The notes below the pieces were generated by a model, which saw only the letters and a program-made list of their open reading frames with translations, was not told where the DNA came from and did not search any database. Source: Candidatus Thiobius zoothamnicola (GTDB lineage: Bacteria > Pseudomonadota > Gammaproteobacteria > Chromatiales > Chromatiaceae). Taken from it: a stretch of 64,000 bases of DNA. The translations under genes were made by a program, and so were the position numbers. Of this stretch, positions 37,285 to 47,509 are shown in pieces. The stretch lies in the NCBI GenBank assembly GCA_030826945.1, contig JAPQLC010000007.1, forward strand, positions 1 through 64,000. Direction: 5' to 3'. How positions within the stretch are numbered: position 1 is the stretch's first letter; every line of letters starts with the position of its first letter.

Positions 37285-38307
37285 TCAGGCGAAAGTCTGC
37301 GTCATCTTGACCAATTGTTCGAGTTTTTGCAGGGCGACGCCGTTGACCAGCATCTCTTGCGCGCGCGCCACTCCAGTGGACAGGCTATCCGTAACCCCGG
37401 CGGCATAGATTGCCGCTCCAGCGTTTAAGGCGATGATGTCAGATGCCGGGCCGGTTGTACCACTGAGCGCATCGCGAATGATGGCCGCGCTTTGTTGCGG
37501 ACTATCGGCCTTGATGGTTTGCAAGGGTGCCCGGTTCAGTCCGAAATCTTCCGGGGCGATGGTATAGCGCTCAATGGAGTCATCACGCAATTCAGCCACT
37601 TGGGTGGAATCGCTGATGCTGATTTCATCCAAACCATCGTTGGAATGAACCACCAGTACATGTTTCGCACCCAGATTTAGCAACACTTCCGCGAGTGGAA
37701 GCAGCAGTTCAGCACTGAACACGCCAAGCAACAGATTGGGTGTATTCGCTGGGTTGGTGAGCGGCCCAAGCACGTTGAACAAGGTACGCACCGCCATTTC
37801 CTTACGCGGGCCGATGGCGTGCTTCATAGCGCTATGGTGGTTGGGGGCGAACATAAAGCCCAGGCCGGTTTCGCGTACGCATTGTGCGATGTGTTCCGGT
37901 TTCAGCATCAGATTAACGCCGATAGCCTCCAGTGCATCCGCGCTGCCGGATTGGCTGGAAACGGAACGGTTGCCGTGTTTGGCGACAAGGCAACCGGCAG
38001 CGGCGGCGACAAATATGCTGGCGGTTGAGATATTGAAAGTGCCGGAGGCGTCGCCGCCGGTGCCGACAATATCCACCGTATGTGGCAAATTGCTGATGTC
38101 CACACCATTTGCCAGTTCGCGCATGACGGATGCCGCAGCGGTGATTTCCGTCACGCTTTCCCCTTTCATGCGTAAGCCAACCAGAAAACCGCCGATTTGC
38201 GCGTCTGTCGCGCCGCCAGTCATGATCGCCTGCATGACCTGGGTCATTTGTTCTGTATTGAGATCCTGTTTTTGCAGCACTTGGTGGATAGCCTGTGGCA
38301 AATTCAT
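37285..38307 (-). CDS. trpD: Anthranilate phosphoribosyltransferase
   Basis: The second step of tryptophan synthesis. The signature VDIVGTGGDASGTFNIST binds PRPP. KHGNRSVSSQSGSADALEAIG, FMFAPNHHSAMKHA and VLGPLTNPAN are standard. The 340-residue length is normal. It ends a trpE-trpG-trpD operon; trpC, which often follows, is not present. Confidence 0.97.
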   Translation of the reverse strand: MNLPQAIHQVLQKQDLNTEQMTQVMQAIMTGGATDAQIGGFLVGLRMKGESVTEITAAASVMRELANGVDISNLPHTVDIVGTGGDASGTFNISTASIFVAAAAGCLVAKHGNRSVSSQSGSADALEAIGVNLMLKPEHIAQCVRETGLGFMFAPNHHSAMKHAIGPRKEMAVRTLFNVLGPLTNPANTPNLLLGVFSAELLLPLAEVLLNLGAKHVLVVHSNDGLDEISISDSTQVAELRDDSIERYTIAPEDFGLNRAPLQTIKADSPQQSAAIIRDALSGTTGPASDIIALNAGAAIYAAGVTDSLSTGVARAQEMLVNGVALQKLEQLVKMTQTFA

Positions 38308-38337
38308 GGTGATGATTCCTTTGGGGTGAGTGAGCTT

Positions 38338-38916
38338 TTATCGATCAAGCAGAAAGTTGTTGAGTAATTGATGTCCATGTTCGGTCAGGATGGATTCAGG
38401 ATGGAATTGCACGCCCTGAATATTTAACTGACGGTGCCGTATTCCCATGATTTCATCCATTTCGCCATCCAGCGTCGTCCAGGCGGTGACTTCCAGACAA
38501 TCGGGCAAAGTCTTCTGGTCGATCACCAGCGAGTGGTAACGGGTGGCTTGGAAAGGCTGTGGCAAATCGCTGAATACACCGACATTCGCATGGTGAATTG
38601 GCGAAATCTTGCCATGCATGACTTGACGCGCCCGGGTGATTTTAGCGCCAAATGCCTGGCCAATTGATTGGTGGCCGAGGCAGACGCCGAGAATCGGCAA
38701 TTTACCGGCATAAGCTTTGATCGCTGCGACTGAGATGCCCGCTTCATCCGGCGTGCAGGGGCCAGGTGAAATGACCAGCCGTTCCGGGTTGAGTGCGGCA
38801 ATATCCGCCAGGCTGATTTCGTCGTTGCGATAAACCTCCACATCTGCGCCGAGTTCGCTGAGATATTGCACGATGTTAAACGTGAAGGAGTCGTAATTAT
38901 CGATCATTAATAACAT
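38338..38916 (-). CDS. trpG: Anthranilate synthase component II (glutamine amidotransferase)
   Basis: It supplies ammonia to TrpE. A class I amidotransferase of 192 residues with the nucleophile Cys in [15 protein letters not shown] and the His-Glu pair in [31 protein letters not shown] is the usual N-terminus. It starts three bases after trpE. The same subunit may also serve aminodeoxychorismate synthase. Confidence 0.96.
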   Translation of the reverse strand: MLLMIDNYDSFTFNIVQYLSELGADVEVYRNDEISLADIAALNPERLVISPGPCTPDEAGISVAAIKAYAGKLPILGVCLGHQSIGQAFGAKITRARQVMHGKISPIHHANVGVFSDLPQPFQATRYHSLVIDQKTLPDCLEVTAWTTLDGEMDEIMGIRHRQLNIQGVQFHPESILTEHGHQLLNNFLLDR

Positions 38917-38919
38917 GAC

Positions 38920-40416
38920 TCAATCCTCCACTTGGTTTAAGCCAGTATCCAGACCAGCCTCGGCAAGCGCGGCGGCATTGAATACAGCGCGGCCTTTATT
39001 CATGGTTTCTTCCCATTCCAGTTCAGGTTGGGAGTCAGCGACGATACCGGCACCCGCCTGGATGTTCAGTTGTTGATCCTTGATGATCGCCGTACGGATG
39101 GCGATTGCTGTATCCATATTGCCATTCCAGGCAATATAACCGACAGCACCGGAATAAATACCGCGTTTGACCGGCTCCAGTTCATCAATGATTTCCATAG
39201 CACGTATTTTGGGTGCGCCTGAAATGGTGCCTGCCGGGAAAGTGGCGCGTAATACGTCCATGGCAGACAAGCCGGGTTTCAATTGGCCATTCACGTTCGA
39301 GACGATATGCATGACGTGGGAATAGCGCTCGACGCTCATTTTTTCCGTGAGTTGGACGCTGCCGGTTTGCGCAACCCGGCCTGCGTCATTGCGTCCCAGA
39401 TCAATGAGCATCAGATGCTCGGCCAGTTCCTTGGGATCCGCCAGCAGCTCCGCCTCTAACGCCAAGTCTTCGCTTTCGGTATGACCGCGCCGACGGGTAC
39501 CGGCGATGGGTCGCACAGTGACCAAATCATCTTCCAGACGCACGAGAATTTCCGGCGAGGAGCCGATGATCTGGAAATCATCCAGATCCATAAAATACAT
39601 ATAGGGTGATGGATTGAGTCCGCGCAATGCGCGATATAAATCCAGCGGGCGCGCCTGGAAGGGGATTGACAGGCGCTGTGAGAGCACGACCTGCATGCAG
39701 TCGCCATCCAGAATGTATTGCTTGATGCGCTCAACTGCCGCTTTGAAGTTTTGTTGAGTGAACCCGGAAATAAAATCCGCTTCATTGATCCGGCGATTTG
39801 TCTGGCTGATATGACGGGGGGCGCCCACTTGCATCTTTTGGGCTAATGCATCAATCCGTGATTGCGCCGTCTCCAAGGTCTCGCCCGCCTCAATGTTGGC
39901 GTGTACGATGATGAACATGCGCCCGGTCAGGTTATCGAAAACCACGACTTCCTCGGATACCATCAACAGGATATCAGGGGTTTCAAGCGGATCCGCCTTA
40001 TCCGTATTGCGTAAATGGGGTTCGATATACGCAATGGCGTCATAGCCAAAGTAGCCGACCAGCCCGCCGTAAAAACGTGGTAAATCATCGCATTGAGGTG
40101 TCCGGAAACGGCTTCGGAAGCGTTCCACTTCGGCCAGTGGGTCATCGCTTTGATAGGTTTCCACCACCTGATGATTTTCGATCAAGCGGATTTGCCGGTC
40201 ATGGATTTCCAGACGCGTTGCGCAGGGCAGACCAATAATGGAATAGCGCCCCCATTTCTCACCGCCATGGACGGATTCGAACAGGTAGCTGTATGGGGCT
40301 TGCGCCAGTTTCAGGTAAGTGCTGAGCGGTGTGTCGAGATCCGCCAGAATCTCGCGGGCGACGGGGATGCGGTTAAAGCCCTCGGCTTTAAAACCCTTAA
40401 ATTGTTCAGGAGTCAT
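38920..40416 (-). CDS. trpE: Anthranilate synthase component I
   Basis: It converts chorismate to anthranilate with TrpG. A 498-residue chorismate-binding enzyme with [26 protein letters not shown] (which includes elements of the Trp feedback site), [36 protein letters not shown] and [21 protein letters not shown] 40416 gives the canonical [20 protein letters not shown] start; a start at 40467 would add 17 atypical residues. Confidence 0.95.
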   Translation of the reverse strand: MTPEQFKGFKAEGFNRIPVAREILADLDTPLSTYLKLAQAPYSYLFESVHGGEKWGRYSIIGLPCATRLEIHDRQIRLIENHQVVETYQSDDPLAEVERFRSRFRTPQCDDLPRFYGGLVGYFGYDAIAYIEPHLRNTDKADPLETPDILLMVSEEVVVFDNLTGRMFIIVHANIEAGETLETAQSRIDALAQKMQVGAPRHISQTNRRINEADFISGFTQQNFKAAVERIKQYILDGDCMQVVLSQRLSIPFQARPLDLYRALRGLNPSPYMYFMDLDDFQIIGSSPEILVRLEDDLVTVRPIAGTRRRGHTESEDLALEAELLADPKELAEHLMLIDLGRNDAGRVAQTGSVQLTEKMSVERYSHVMHIVSNVNGQLKPGLSAMDVLRATFPAGTISGAPKIRAMEIIDELEPVKRGIYSGAVGYIAWNGNMDTAIAIRTAIIKDQQLNIQAGAGIVADSQPELEWEETMNKGRAVFNAAALAEAGLDTGLNQVED

Positions 40417-40560
40417 GTGAAATCCACGGTATACAAAATCGGCTTTAATGCGTCCATGCTTAGGCAAAAGTGACAGGAAATCTATCCGGTCAGCTTCGCC
40501 ATCGTGCCAAGTGCTTCATGTATAGTGCGTGAATAAAGAAAGACATGTTGTCGTGTAGTG

Positions 40561-41193
40561 ATGAAAGCTGTCGTTACCATAGCCAAAAAAAAACGCCAAG
40601 CCAATATGCAAAAGCAAAAAAAACCAGATGATCTGATTTGTGGTGTGGATGAAGTCGGCAGAGGGCCATTGGCCGGGCCGGTCGTGGCGGCGGCGGTTAT
40701 TCTGCATCCATTACGGTTGATTGAAGGGTTGGCTGACTCGAAAAAACTGAGTGAGCGGCGACGCGAACAATTGTATGACGTGATTTGTGAGTCAGCATTG
40801 GCTTGGTCGGTAGGACGCGCCGATGTGGAAGAGATTGATCGGATCAATATTCTGCAGGCGAGTTTACTGGCCATGCAACGCGCCGTGGCGGGGCTTCAAC
40901 CAGCGCCGCAGCATGCGTTGGTGGATGGCAATAAAGCACCTGAATTGCCCTGCACGGCGGAAGCCATCATCCAAGGCGATGTGACTGAACCTTGTATATC
41001 AGCGGCCTCTATTATTGCCAAAGTGATGCGTGATCGTGAAATGGTTGAGTTGGATGGGCGATATCCAGGTTATGGCTTCGCGCGGCATAAGGGCTACCCG
41101 ACAAAAATGCATCAGCAGGCTTTGCAAACTTTGGGGGTGACTCCCATTCATCGACGGAGTTATGCGCCAGTGAAGCGGTGTTTGGGCATTTGA
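40561..41193 (+). CDS. rnhB: Ribonuclease HII
   Basis: It removes ribonucleotides and RNA from RNA-DNA hybrids. The metal-binding acidic set is in [17 protein letters not shown] (Asp, Glu) and [12 protein letters not shown] (Asp), with [12 protein letters not shown] also typical. ATG 40561 or the internal ATG 40606 ([13 protein letters not shown]) could be the start; a 9-base A run (40585-40593) and an 8-base A run lie between them and make the 5' end prone to slippage. In E. coli it follows lpxB; here it stands divergent from trpE. Confidence 0.94.
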   Translation: MKAVVTIAKKKRQANMQKQKKPDDLICGVDEVGRGPLAGPVVAAAVILHPLRLIEGLADSKKLSERRREQLYDVICESALAWSVGRADVEEIDRINILQASLLAMQRAVAGLQPAPQHALVDGNKAPELPCTAEAIIQGDVTEPCISAASIIAKVMRDREMVELDGRYPGYGFARHKGYPTKMHQQALQTLGVTPIHRRSYAPVKRCLGI

Positions 41194-41231
41194 CATACGC
41201 CTTTTGAGGCTGCCAGCATCCATCCATCTGC

Positions 41232-41507
41232 CTAGTGTGCGGCTTCTTTAATCGTTGGATCACTAAAACCGGGCTGCAGTTTTTGTTTGTATAGGTTGTT
41301 TTGGGTCGTGATCCTATTTTCGATTTCTGAATGGCTTTGCGCCTCTTGCAAAGCCAGTGTTGAAATCAAGATACCTTCATTCGGAATCGTTTTGGCAACG
41401 CCTTTCAGCTCAGCGAGATAGCGATGCGCAAGGACCAACTCCGGTAAAACAGCCGGTGTTGCTAACTCTCCCGCTGGTGGTAATGGCTCTAGCATTTGTT
41501 CTGACAT
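41232..41507 (-). pseudogene. Fic-family protein, N-terminal fragment
   Basis: The 91 residues match the Fic_N region: PLPPAGELATPAVLPELVLA, then IPNEGILISTLALQEA and SEIENRITTQNNLY, ending DPTIKEAAH. In full Fic AMP-transferases this is followed by the catalytic HPFxxGNGR domain, which is absent; only 38 bases separate the stop from rnhB and no Fic core is found in another frame. It is therefore a 3'-deleted remnant rather than an active enzyme. The inhibitory-helix-like EIEN motif survives. Confidence 0.75.
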
Positions 41508-41680
41508 CGTTTCATAACCGCGTATCTTTGAGAAGACAACGCTATTCTTCTCAAATTAAGCCTTTTTTGAGCAGGTTGTCACCGTTTTCCTCAAAAAATC
41601 GTGTTTTTGAGTACGAGTTTGTCATTTACCGATAAGAGAAACGAGTTCATGCGCATGCAAGCCCCATCGACTAATTCCGC

Positions 41681-41686
41681 TATAAT
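41681..41686 (+). promoter_or_regulatory. Putative -10 box of lepA
   Basis: A perfect TATAAT 32 bases before the lepA ATG. No good -35 is present at 16-18 bases upstream, so strength is uncertain. Confidence 0.4.
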
Positions 41687-41718
41687 CCCGCCCCTTATTC
41701 GCACACTCTGTATATTCA

Positions 41719-43524
41719 ATGATTGATCTTGGCCAGATTCGTAATTTTTCGATTATCGCGCATATTGACCATGGAAAGTCGACGATTGCCGATCGTTTTA
41801 TTCAGGTTTGTGGTGGTCTCACCGAGCGTGAAATGGCTGAGCAGGTGTTGGATTCGATGGATCTGGAGCGCGAGCGCGGCATTACCATCAAGGCGCAGTC
41901 GGTTACCTTGCAATATAAAGCGCGGGATGGTGTCACTTATCAACTGAACTTTATTGATACGCCCGGGCATGTCGATTTCTCTTATGAGGTTTCCCGCTCA
42001 CTGGCGGCTTGCGAAGGGGCTTTATTGGTCGTTGACGCTGCGCAGGGCGTCGAAGCGCAAAGCGTGGCAAATTGCTACACCGCGATATCGCAAGGGCTGG
42101 AAGTGCTGCCAGTGCTGAATAAAATCGATCTGCCATCTGCCGAACCCGAGCGGGTGATTCATGAAATTGAAGAAATCATTGGTCTTGAAGCGGAGGATGC
42201 CTTACGGGTCAGTGCCAAAACCGGCGTGGGCATTCAGGATTTACTGGAGGCGTTGATCCAAACCATTCCAGCCCCTGCCGGGAAGCTGGATGCGCCATTA
42301 CAGGCATTGATTATTGATTCCTGGTTTGATCCTTATGTTGGCGTGATTTCGTTGATTCGGGTGATGCAAGGCGAAATCCGGCCAAAAGACAAAATGCATA
42401 TCATGTCAACTGGACGTGTTTATCAAGTGGAAAAGGTCGGGGTATTCACTCCGAAACGCTTGGATAAGAAAGTCCTGTCTACAGGCGAGGTGGGTTTTGT
42501 GATCGCGGGCATCAAGGAGATTGATGCGGCACCTGTTGGGGATACGGTGACATTGGCGGATAACAAGTCGAAAGAGGCATTGCCCGGTTTTGAAGAAATG
42601 CGCCCCCGGGTTTTCGCCGGACTATACCCGGTTTCATCCGACGATTACGAAGCTTTCCGGGATGCCCTGCAAAAACTCAAGCTCAATGATGCTGCCTTGC
42701 ACTTTGAACCCGAGACTTCACAGGCGCTGGGATTTGGTTTTCGTTGCGGTTTTCTGGGCATGTTGCATATGGAGATCGTACAGGAGCGTCTGGAACGGGA
42801 ATACGATCTGGATTTGATCACCACCGCACCAACCGTCATTTATGAAGTTGTCCTGAATGACGGCGAAGTGCTGCGCATCGACAATCCTGCCGAATTGCCG
42901 GATCCGGGCACGATCGGCGAAGTGCGCGAACCCATTATTGAAGCTCACATTTTGGTGCCTCAGGACCATCTGGGGAATGTGATCAACTTGTGTGTTGAGA
43001 AACGTGGGTTGCAAAAGGATATGCAGTATTTGGGCGGGCAAGTGCAAATCGTGTACGAGTTGCCTATGAATGAGGTGGTGCTGGACTTTTTTGACCGTTT
43101 GAAATCGGTTAGTCGTGGCTATGCCTCTTTTGAGTATGAACTCAAGCGTTTTCAGTCGGATCGGTTGGTCAAACTGGATATTCTGATTAATGGTGAAAAG
43201 GTGGATGCTTTATCCCTGATTGTGCATCGTGATAACGCGGAAACCCGGGGTCGTGAATTGACCGATAAAATGCGTGAAATCATCCCCCGTCAAATGTTTG
43301 AAGTCGCCATTCAAGCGGCGATTGGCAGTAAAATCATCGCGCGTTCAACCGTTAAGGCGTTGCGTAAGAATGTGACCGCCAAATGTTATGGCGGTGACGT
43401 AACCCGTAAGCGTAAGTTATTGGAAAAACAGAAAGCGGGTAAAAAGCGTATGAAGCAGGTTGGGCGCGTGGAAATACCGCAAGAGGCTTTTTTGGCGGTC
43501 TTGCAGGTTGGCCGGGATAATTGA
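41719..43524 (+). CDS. lepA: Elongation factor 4 (LepA) GTPase
   Basis: A ribosome-binding translational GTPase that affects initiation and back-translocation. The 601 residues include the P-loop [33 protein letters not shown], and the LepA-specific C-terminal domain with [34 protein letters not shown] and [17 protein letters not shown]. lepB, the usual downstream neighbour, is missing; a terminator-like hairpin follows instead. Confidence 0.97.
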   Translation: MIDLGQIRNFSIIAHIDHGKSTIADRFIQVCGGLTEREMAEQVLDSMDLERERGITIKAQSVTLQYKARDGVTYQLNFIDTPGHVDFSYEVSRSLAACEGALLVVDAAQGVEAQSVANCYTAISQGLEVLPVLNKIDLPSAEPERVIHEIEEIIGLEAEDALRVSAKTGVGIQDLLEALIQTIPAPAGKLDAPLQALIIDSWFDPYVGVISLIRVMQGEIRPKDKMHIMSTGRVYQVEKVGVFTPKRLDKKVLSTGEVGFVIAGIKEIDAAPVGDTVTLADNKSKEALPGFEEMRPRVFAGLYPVSSDDYEAFRDALQKLKLNDAALHFEPETSQALGFGFRCGFLGMLHMEIVQERLEREYDLDLITTAPTVIYEVVLNDGEVLRIDNPAELPDPGTIGEVREPIIEAHILVPQDHLGNVINLCVEKRGLQKDMQYLGGQVQIVYELPMNEVVLDFFDRLKSVSRGYASFEYELKRFQSDRLVKLDILINGEKVDALSLIVHRDNAETRGRELTDKMREIIPRQMFEVAIQAAIGSKIIARSTVKALRKNVTAKCYGGDVTRKRKLLEKQKAGKKRMKQVGRVEIPQEAFLAVLQVGRDN

Positions 43525-43533
43525 TGGATGTTG

Positions 43534-43557
43534 CGCCTAAGCTTGACAGGCGTTTTT
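43534..43557 (+). terminator. Intrinsic terminator after lepA
   Basis: CGCCT (43534-43538) pairs with AGGCG (43548-43552) across a nine-base loop, followed by TTTTT (43553-43557). It is placed ten bases after the lepA stop and before yfjD. Confidence 0.55.
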
Positions 43558-43604
43558 ATAACCCCTTCAATGCATTGATCTTTGGTCATAAAGGCTAATC
43601 CGGT

Positions 43605-44894
43605 TTGGATAGTATTCCCCTTGCCGTATTGTTCGGCATTCTGGTTGTTCTCCTCGCGTTATCCGGTTTCTTTTCCGGCTCCGAAACCGCGCTCATGACA
43701 TTAAACCGTTACCGCTTGCGTCATCAGGCCCAAGATGGTCATCAAGGCGCGCGTTATGCAGAACTTTTGCTGAAAAATCCCGATCGCCTGATCGGTCTGA
43801 TTTTACTCGGCAATAACTTCGTCAATATCCTGGCGTCATCCCTGGTGACCCTGATTGCGATCCGCCTGGGCGGGGAGGGGGCTATTCCGATTGCAGCCGG
43901 CCTGCTCACTTTGGTGATACTGATTTTTTCTGAAGTTGCGCCAAAAACCCTGGCTGCGCTGCACCCGGAGAAATTGGCCTATCCGGCGGCCTGGATTTAT
44001 ATCCCCTTATTAAAGCTGCTTTTTCCAGTTGTTTGGTTGGTCAATTTATTAGCCAACACCGTGTTGAAACTGTTTGGCATTCATACCCAGCATGGGGATA
44101 AACAAGCGTTGAGTCGTGAAGAACTGCGCACCGTCGTGAATGAAGCCAGCAGCTTGATTTCAGAACAACACCAAGCCATGTTGTTGAATATTCTGGACCT
44201 GGAGAAGGTGCTGGTTGATGACATCATGGTGCCGCGCACGGCATTGGATGGTGTTGATATTGACCAGCCTATGGATTTGATTCTGCAACAATTACGTCAA
44301 CTGCCTTATACCCGGGTGTTGATTTACCGTGGCAGCATTGATCATGTTCTGGGTGCCATCCATACGCGCCGCGTGTTACAGGCTTGTCTGGATGCCAACA
44401 CGTTAACGCATGAGGACTTAATGGCGTTAATGCGGAAACCCTATTTCATTCCCAAAGGGACATCATTGCATCAGCAATTATTGAATTTCCAACACCATAA
44501 AAGACGTTCCGGTTTGGTGGTGGATGAATATGGCGACGTGCTGGGTTTGGTCACCATGGCGGATGTGGTGGAGGAAATCGTGGGTGAGTTCGCCACGGAC
44601 CCAGCGGATAGTATCAGTGATGTGCAACCACAAAGTGATGGCAGCTATTTGGTGGATGGCATGGCCAATTTACGTGAATTAGCACGCACGATGGGATGGA
44701 GCTTACCAATTGATGGACCCAAAACCTTGAATGGTTTGATTGTTGAACACCTGCAAAGCCTGCCTGAGGCAGGCACTTCATTGATCGTGTCAGGTTATCT
44801 GATGGAAATTCTGCAAATACAGGATAATCGTGTGAAGACGGCGCGGATCGTGCCGGATGTCCGCCGCGCATTGTCTGATGAACAGGCGGAGTGA
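43605..44894 (+). CDS. yfjD: CNNM/CorC-family membrane protein (YfjD-like)
   Basis: An inner-membrane protein of the HlyC/CorC family, linked to Mg/Co homeostasis. The CNNM domain (about 1-190: SGFFSGSETALMTLNRYRLRH, IGLILLGNNFVNILAS, FSEVAPKTLAALHPEKLAYP) precedes a CBS pair (VDDIMVPRTALDGVDI, SGLVVDEYGDVLGLVTMADVVEEIVGE) and a C-terminal CorC/HlyC domain. It aligns along its length with E. coli YfjD. The start is TTG 43605, giving MDSIPLAVLF; no nearby ATG fits. Confidence 0.92.
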   Translation: MDSIPLAVLFGILVVLLALSGFFSGSETALMTLNRYRLRHQAQDGHQGARYAELLLKNPDRLIGLILLGNNFVNILASSLVTLIAIRLGGEGAIPIAAGLLTLVILIFSEVAPKTLAALHPEKLAYPAAWIYIPLLKLLFPVVWLVNLLANTVLKLFGIHTQHGDKQALSREELRTVVNEASSLISEQHQAMLLNILDLEKVLVDDIMVPRTALDGVDIDQPMDLILQQLRQLPYTRVLIYRGSIDHVLGAIHTRRVLQACLDANTLTHEDLMALMRKPYFIPKGTSLHQQLLNFQHHKRRSGLVVDEYGDVLGLVTMADVVEEIVGEFATDPADSISDVQPQSDGSYLVDGMANLRELARTMGWSLPIDGPKTLNGLIVEHLQSLPEAGTSLIVSGYLMEILQIQDNRVKTARIVPDVRRALSDEQAE

Positions 44895-44902
44895 CCCTTT
44901 GT

Positions 44903-45271
44903 TCATTCGTGGTATTCCGCTGCGCGCTTTGCCTGTCCTTTGACTTTTTCCACGGGATAGCGCTGTTCGTTGATCGCCATTTTGCGATAAGCGGCATCCA
45001 ATACATCCACCTCCAGGCGTTCGCCGAGGCGGAGGAGGTAGATCAGGATATCCGCCATTTCCAAGGCGACAGCTTCTTTCTTTTCCATCGATAGATCATG
45101 GCTTTGTGTTTCGGTCAGCCATTGGAAATGTTCAAGCAGTTCGCCAACTTCTCCGGCCAGCGCCATGCTGATGTTTTTGGGCGAATGAAATTGTTCCCAG
45201 TTGCGTACTTTGGCGAATTCAGCCAGTTGGTCGCTAAGGTCGGCGAGAGATTGAAGCTTTGGATCGGTCAT
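44903..45271 (-). CDS. MazG-like nucleotide pyrophosphohydrolase
   Basis: A 122-residue all-alpha NTP pyrophosphohydrolase of the RS21-C6/dCTPase type. The metal-binding EExxE-like block is ALAGEVGELLEHFQWL, and the second helix EMADILIYLLRLGERL supplies the Glu/Asp pair. NWEQFHSPKNISMAL is typical. It probably hydrolyses non-canonical or deoxycytidine triphosphates. It faces the convergent yfjD with eight bases between them. Confidence 0.9.
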   Translation of the reverse strand: MTDPKLQSLADLSDQLAEFAKVRNWEQFHSPKNISMALAGEVGELLEHFQWLTETQSHDLSMEKKEAVALEMADILIYLLRLGERLEVDVLDAAYRKMAINEQRYPVEKVKGQAKRAAEYHE

Positions 45272-45488
45272 AAGTCAGTATTAAACGATGGTTTCATGAT
45301 TTATCTCAAAGAATCAGTAGAAGCTAATTGCAATTTAACAAAATATTAATATACTAACGAACAATTGAGTTGATTTCATACGTTGTTGGTTAGGAATTAG
45401 GCTCATTAATCCTTGTTGTAAAAGTCCGGGGAGTCCGTTGCGGCTTCTTATTTAAGAAATTCCCTAAAAATTTAATGTGGAGACAATG

Positions 45489-45896
45489 ATGAAAAAACTT
45501 ACGGTTTTAACGTTGTTGCTGGCTGGCTTGGTCGTTGGGGCGAATGCCTCTGCGTCCTGGTTCGACAGTGATAACAATGAATGTTGGTATAACCCTTATA
45601 ACTGTAATCCATATGATCCATGGGATCCACGTTATTGGTTCGAGGAAATGGAAGACTTCTTCGATGACAACGATGATTACTATGGTTATGGCGGCGGTTA
45701 TGGTTATCCACCACGCTATCCAATGGCTCCACCATATATGCCGTATCCAATGGCTCCGAACATGCCGGCGCCATATACGCCGGCGGCTCCAGGATATTTT
45801 CCTCGTTCTCCGTATGCGGCTCCGCCTGCACCACCAGCACCCCCCAAGTCTGTAGTTCCTCAGGCGCAAACGCCAGGTATGACTCAGGCGAAATAA
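45489..45896 (+). CDS. Secreted Tyr/Pro/Gly/Asp-rich protein, candidate sulfur globule protein
   Basis: A 135-residue protein with a clear signal peptide (KLTVLTLLLAGLVVGANASA|SW). The mature part is low in complexity: an aromatic, acidic stretch (CWYNPYNCNPYDPWDPRYWF, then EEMEDFFDDNDDYYGYGGGY) and a Pro/Ala/Met/Tyr-rich tail. This composition resembles sulfur globule envelope proteins (Sgp) of purple and colourless sulfur bacteria, which are exported and rich in Gly, Tyr, Trp and Asn/Asp. ATG 45489 has GGAG six bases upstream; an ATG at 45486 is also possible. A stem-loop follows the stop. A generic Pro/Tyr-rich surface protein is the alternative. Confidence 0.6.
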   Translation: MKKLTVLTLLLAGLVVGANASASWFDSDNNECWYNPYNCNPYDPWDPRYWFEEMEDFFDDNDDYYGYGGGYGYPPRYPMAPPYMPYPMAPNMPAPYTPAAPGYFPRSPYAAPPAPPAPPKSVVPQAQTPGMTQAK

Positions 45897-45924
45897 ATGT
45901 ATTACGCCGTTTGAGTGAGATAGT

Positions 45925-45954
45925 GTCATTAGAAAAGCGCCGCTTTTTGATGAC
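45925..45954 (+). terminator. Terminator of the sulfur-globule-like gene
   Basis: AAAAGC-GCC-GCTTTT (45933-45947) with an outer GTCAT/ATGAC pairing (45925-45929 with 45950-45954), 28 bases after the stop. Confidence 0.5.
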
Positions 45955-46106
45955 GCTATGGCTTGGTTCGCCAGGGATTGGCGATAAAACACCTAAAAAC
46001 CTTATATTCTCTCCCTTCCCAACCCATTCCCCCTCTTGTATATAGTCTGCTTTGCGCAGGTGTCCTGCAGCGTTGATGCGCCACTTATTTCACTCGTTGT
46101 TTGAAG

Positions 46107-46115
46107 TGGTATGAT
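46107..46115 (+). promoter_or_regulatory. Putative extended -10 of xseA
   Basis: TG-G-TATGAT at 46107-46115, about 40 bases before the xseA start. No strong -35 is seen. Confidence 0.35.
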
Positions 46116-46153
46116 CCGCCCCCTCCCGTAATTTTTCATCGTAAGTGATGCAA

Positions 46154-47509
46154 ATGACCCAGGATATTTATAGCGTCAGTCGTTTGAACAGCGAACTGCA
46201 TCAAGTGCTGAAAGGTAGTTTTCCTTTGCTGTGGGTTGAAGGCGAGATATCCAATTTGAGCATGCCCCGGTCAGGGCATTGGTATTTCAGTGTGAAAGAT
46301 GCGTATGCGCAAATGCGCTGCGCCGTATTTCGTCATAAGCGTCATTGGCTGCGTTTGACGCCGCGTGATGGTATGCAGGTTCTGGTGCGTGCGCGGGTTG
46401 CTTTATATGAGCCGCGCGGTGATTGTCAATTGGTGGTTGAGCACATTGAGGAAGCGGGTACCGGGCAGTTGCAACACGCTTTTGAGGCCTTGAAGCAGAA
46501 ACTACAGGCTGAGGGTCTGTTTGATCAGACAAAGAAAAAACCTTTGCCGGAATATCCTGGCAGGATTGGTGTCATCACATCACTCAGCGCCGCCGCTTTA
46601 CGTGACGTGTTGCAAATCTTGGCGCGACGTTACCCGTTAGCGCAGATTGTGATTTATCCTGGCGGCGTACAAGGAGACCAGGCACCAGCGGAGTTACGCG
46701 CCGCATTGACAACGGCATTGCAGCGGGCGGAGGTTGAGGTATTGATTCTGACGCGGGGAGGAGGGTCTCTGGAAGATCTGGCGGCCTTTAACGATGAGGC
46801 CTTGGCGCGTTTGATCGCAGGCGCTGAGATTCCTGTCGTATCCGCCGTCGGACATGAGATTGATTTCACCATTGCCGATTTTGTGGCGGATCGTCGTGCG
46901 CCCACGCCTTCTGCGGCGGCTGAACTGGTTAGCCCTGAACAAAAAAACCTGACGCAACAATTCGCCCGGTTAAGCCATAAATTAAGCGCCAGCGTCCAAC
47001 GACGCCTGAAAGCACGAAAACAGTTGTTGCAACAACTGAATCGACGATTGGAACGTGCGCATCCCGGCATTTTATTCCGTCAGCACCAGCAGCGTCTGGA
47101 GAAGCAGCAACATTATTTGATGCAATATTGGCTTTGGCGAATGGATAAAGCCCGTCAGCGTCTGCATGTCGCTCGCCAGCGTTTGCAGGCGCGGCGACCA
47201 AGTGAATGGATTAAACAAACACGGGAACTACTGAGTCAATTAGCGCAGCGCTTGCAAACCGTGATGGAGAACCGTTTGCGTGCTCAGCAGGCGCAATTGC
47301 AGGCGAATGTTGGTGAATTACAGGCATTAAGTCCGTTAGCCACTTTGCAACGCGGTTACAGTATCGTGCAATCGGCGGATCAACGACGGGTGGTGCGATC
47401 GGTTGATGACGTTGCGATGGATGAGACACTGATGATCCGGTTGAAGCAGGGTCAATTAGATGTCAAGGTTGTGCGTAAATGGGGCGAATCAACGTTAACC
47501 GGTTGCTGA
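46154..47509 (+). CDS. xseA: Exodeoxyribonuclease VII large subunit
   Basis: The catalytic subunit of the ssDNA exonuclease ExoVII. An N-terminal OB fold (IYSVSRLNSELHQVLKGSFP, LLWVEGEISNL) is followed by the catalytic domain (GRIGVITSLSAAALRDVLQI, LTRGGGSLEDLAAFND, SAVGHEIDFTIADFVADRRAPTP) and a long coiled coil up to the C-terminal segment with PLATLQRGYSIV. ATG 46154 (MTQDIYSVSRLN) is preferred over 46145 and 46148 because TAAG lies nine bases upstream. xseB is not in the window. Confidence 0.95.
   Translation: MTQDIYSVSRLNSELHQVLKGSFPLLWVEGEISNLSMPRSGHWYFSVKDAYAQMRCAVFRHKRHWLRLTPRDGMQVLVRARVALYEPRGDCQLVVEHIEEAGTGQLQHAFEALKQKLQAEGLFDQTKKKPLPEYPGRIGVITSLSAAALRDVLQILARRYPLAQIVIYPGGVQGDQAPAELRAALTTALQRAEVEVLILTRGGGSLEDLAAFNDEALARLIAGAEIPVVSAVGHEIDFTIADFVADRRAPTPSAAAELVSPEQKNLTQQFARLSHKLSASVQRRLKARKQLLQQLNRRLERAHPGILFRQHQQRLEKQQHYLMQYWLWRMDKARQRLHVARQRLQARRPSEWIKQTRELLSQLAQRLQTVMENRLRAQQAQLQANVGELQALSPLATLQRGYSIVQSADQRRVVRSVDDVAMDETLMIRLKQGQLDVKVVRKWGESTLTGC

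Noticed and set aside
37128..37310. 60-residue open frame between cysE and trpD
   Set aside because: No ribosome-binding site, overlaps the trpD 3' end, and resembles no family.
40490..40519. Possible trp leader peptide (MKHLARWRS) before trpE
   Set aside because: It has a single Trp, no ribosome-binding site, and no terminator/antiterminator pair was visible.
45499..45992. Long minus-strand open frames opposite the sulfur-globule-like gene
   Set aside because: They arise from the biased codon composition of the real gene and have no signal peptide, ribosome-binding site or family pattern.
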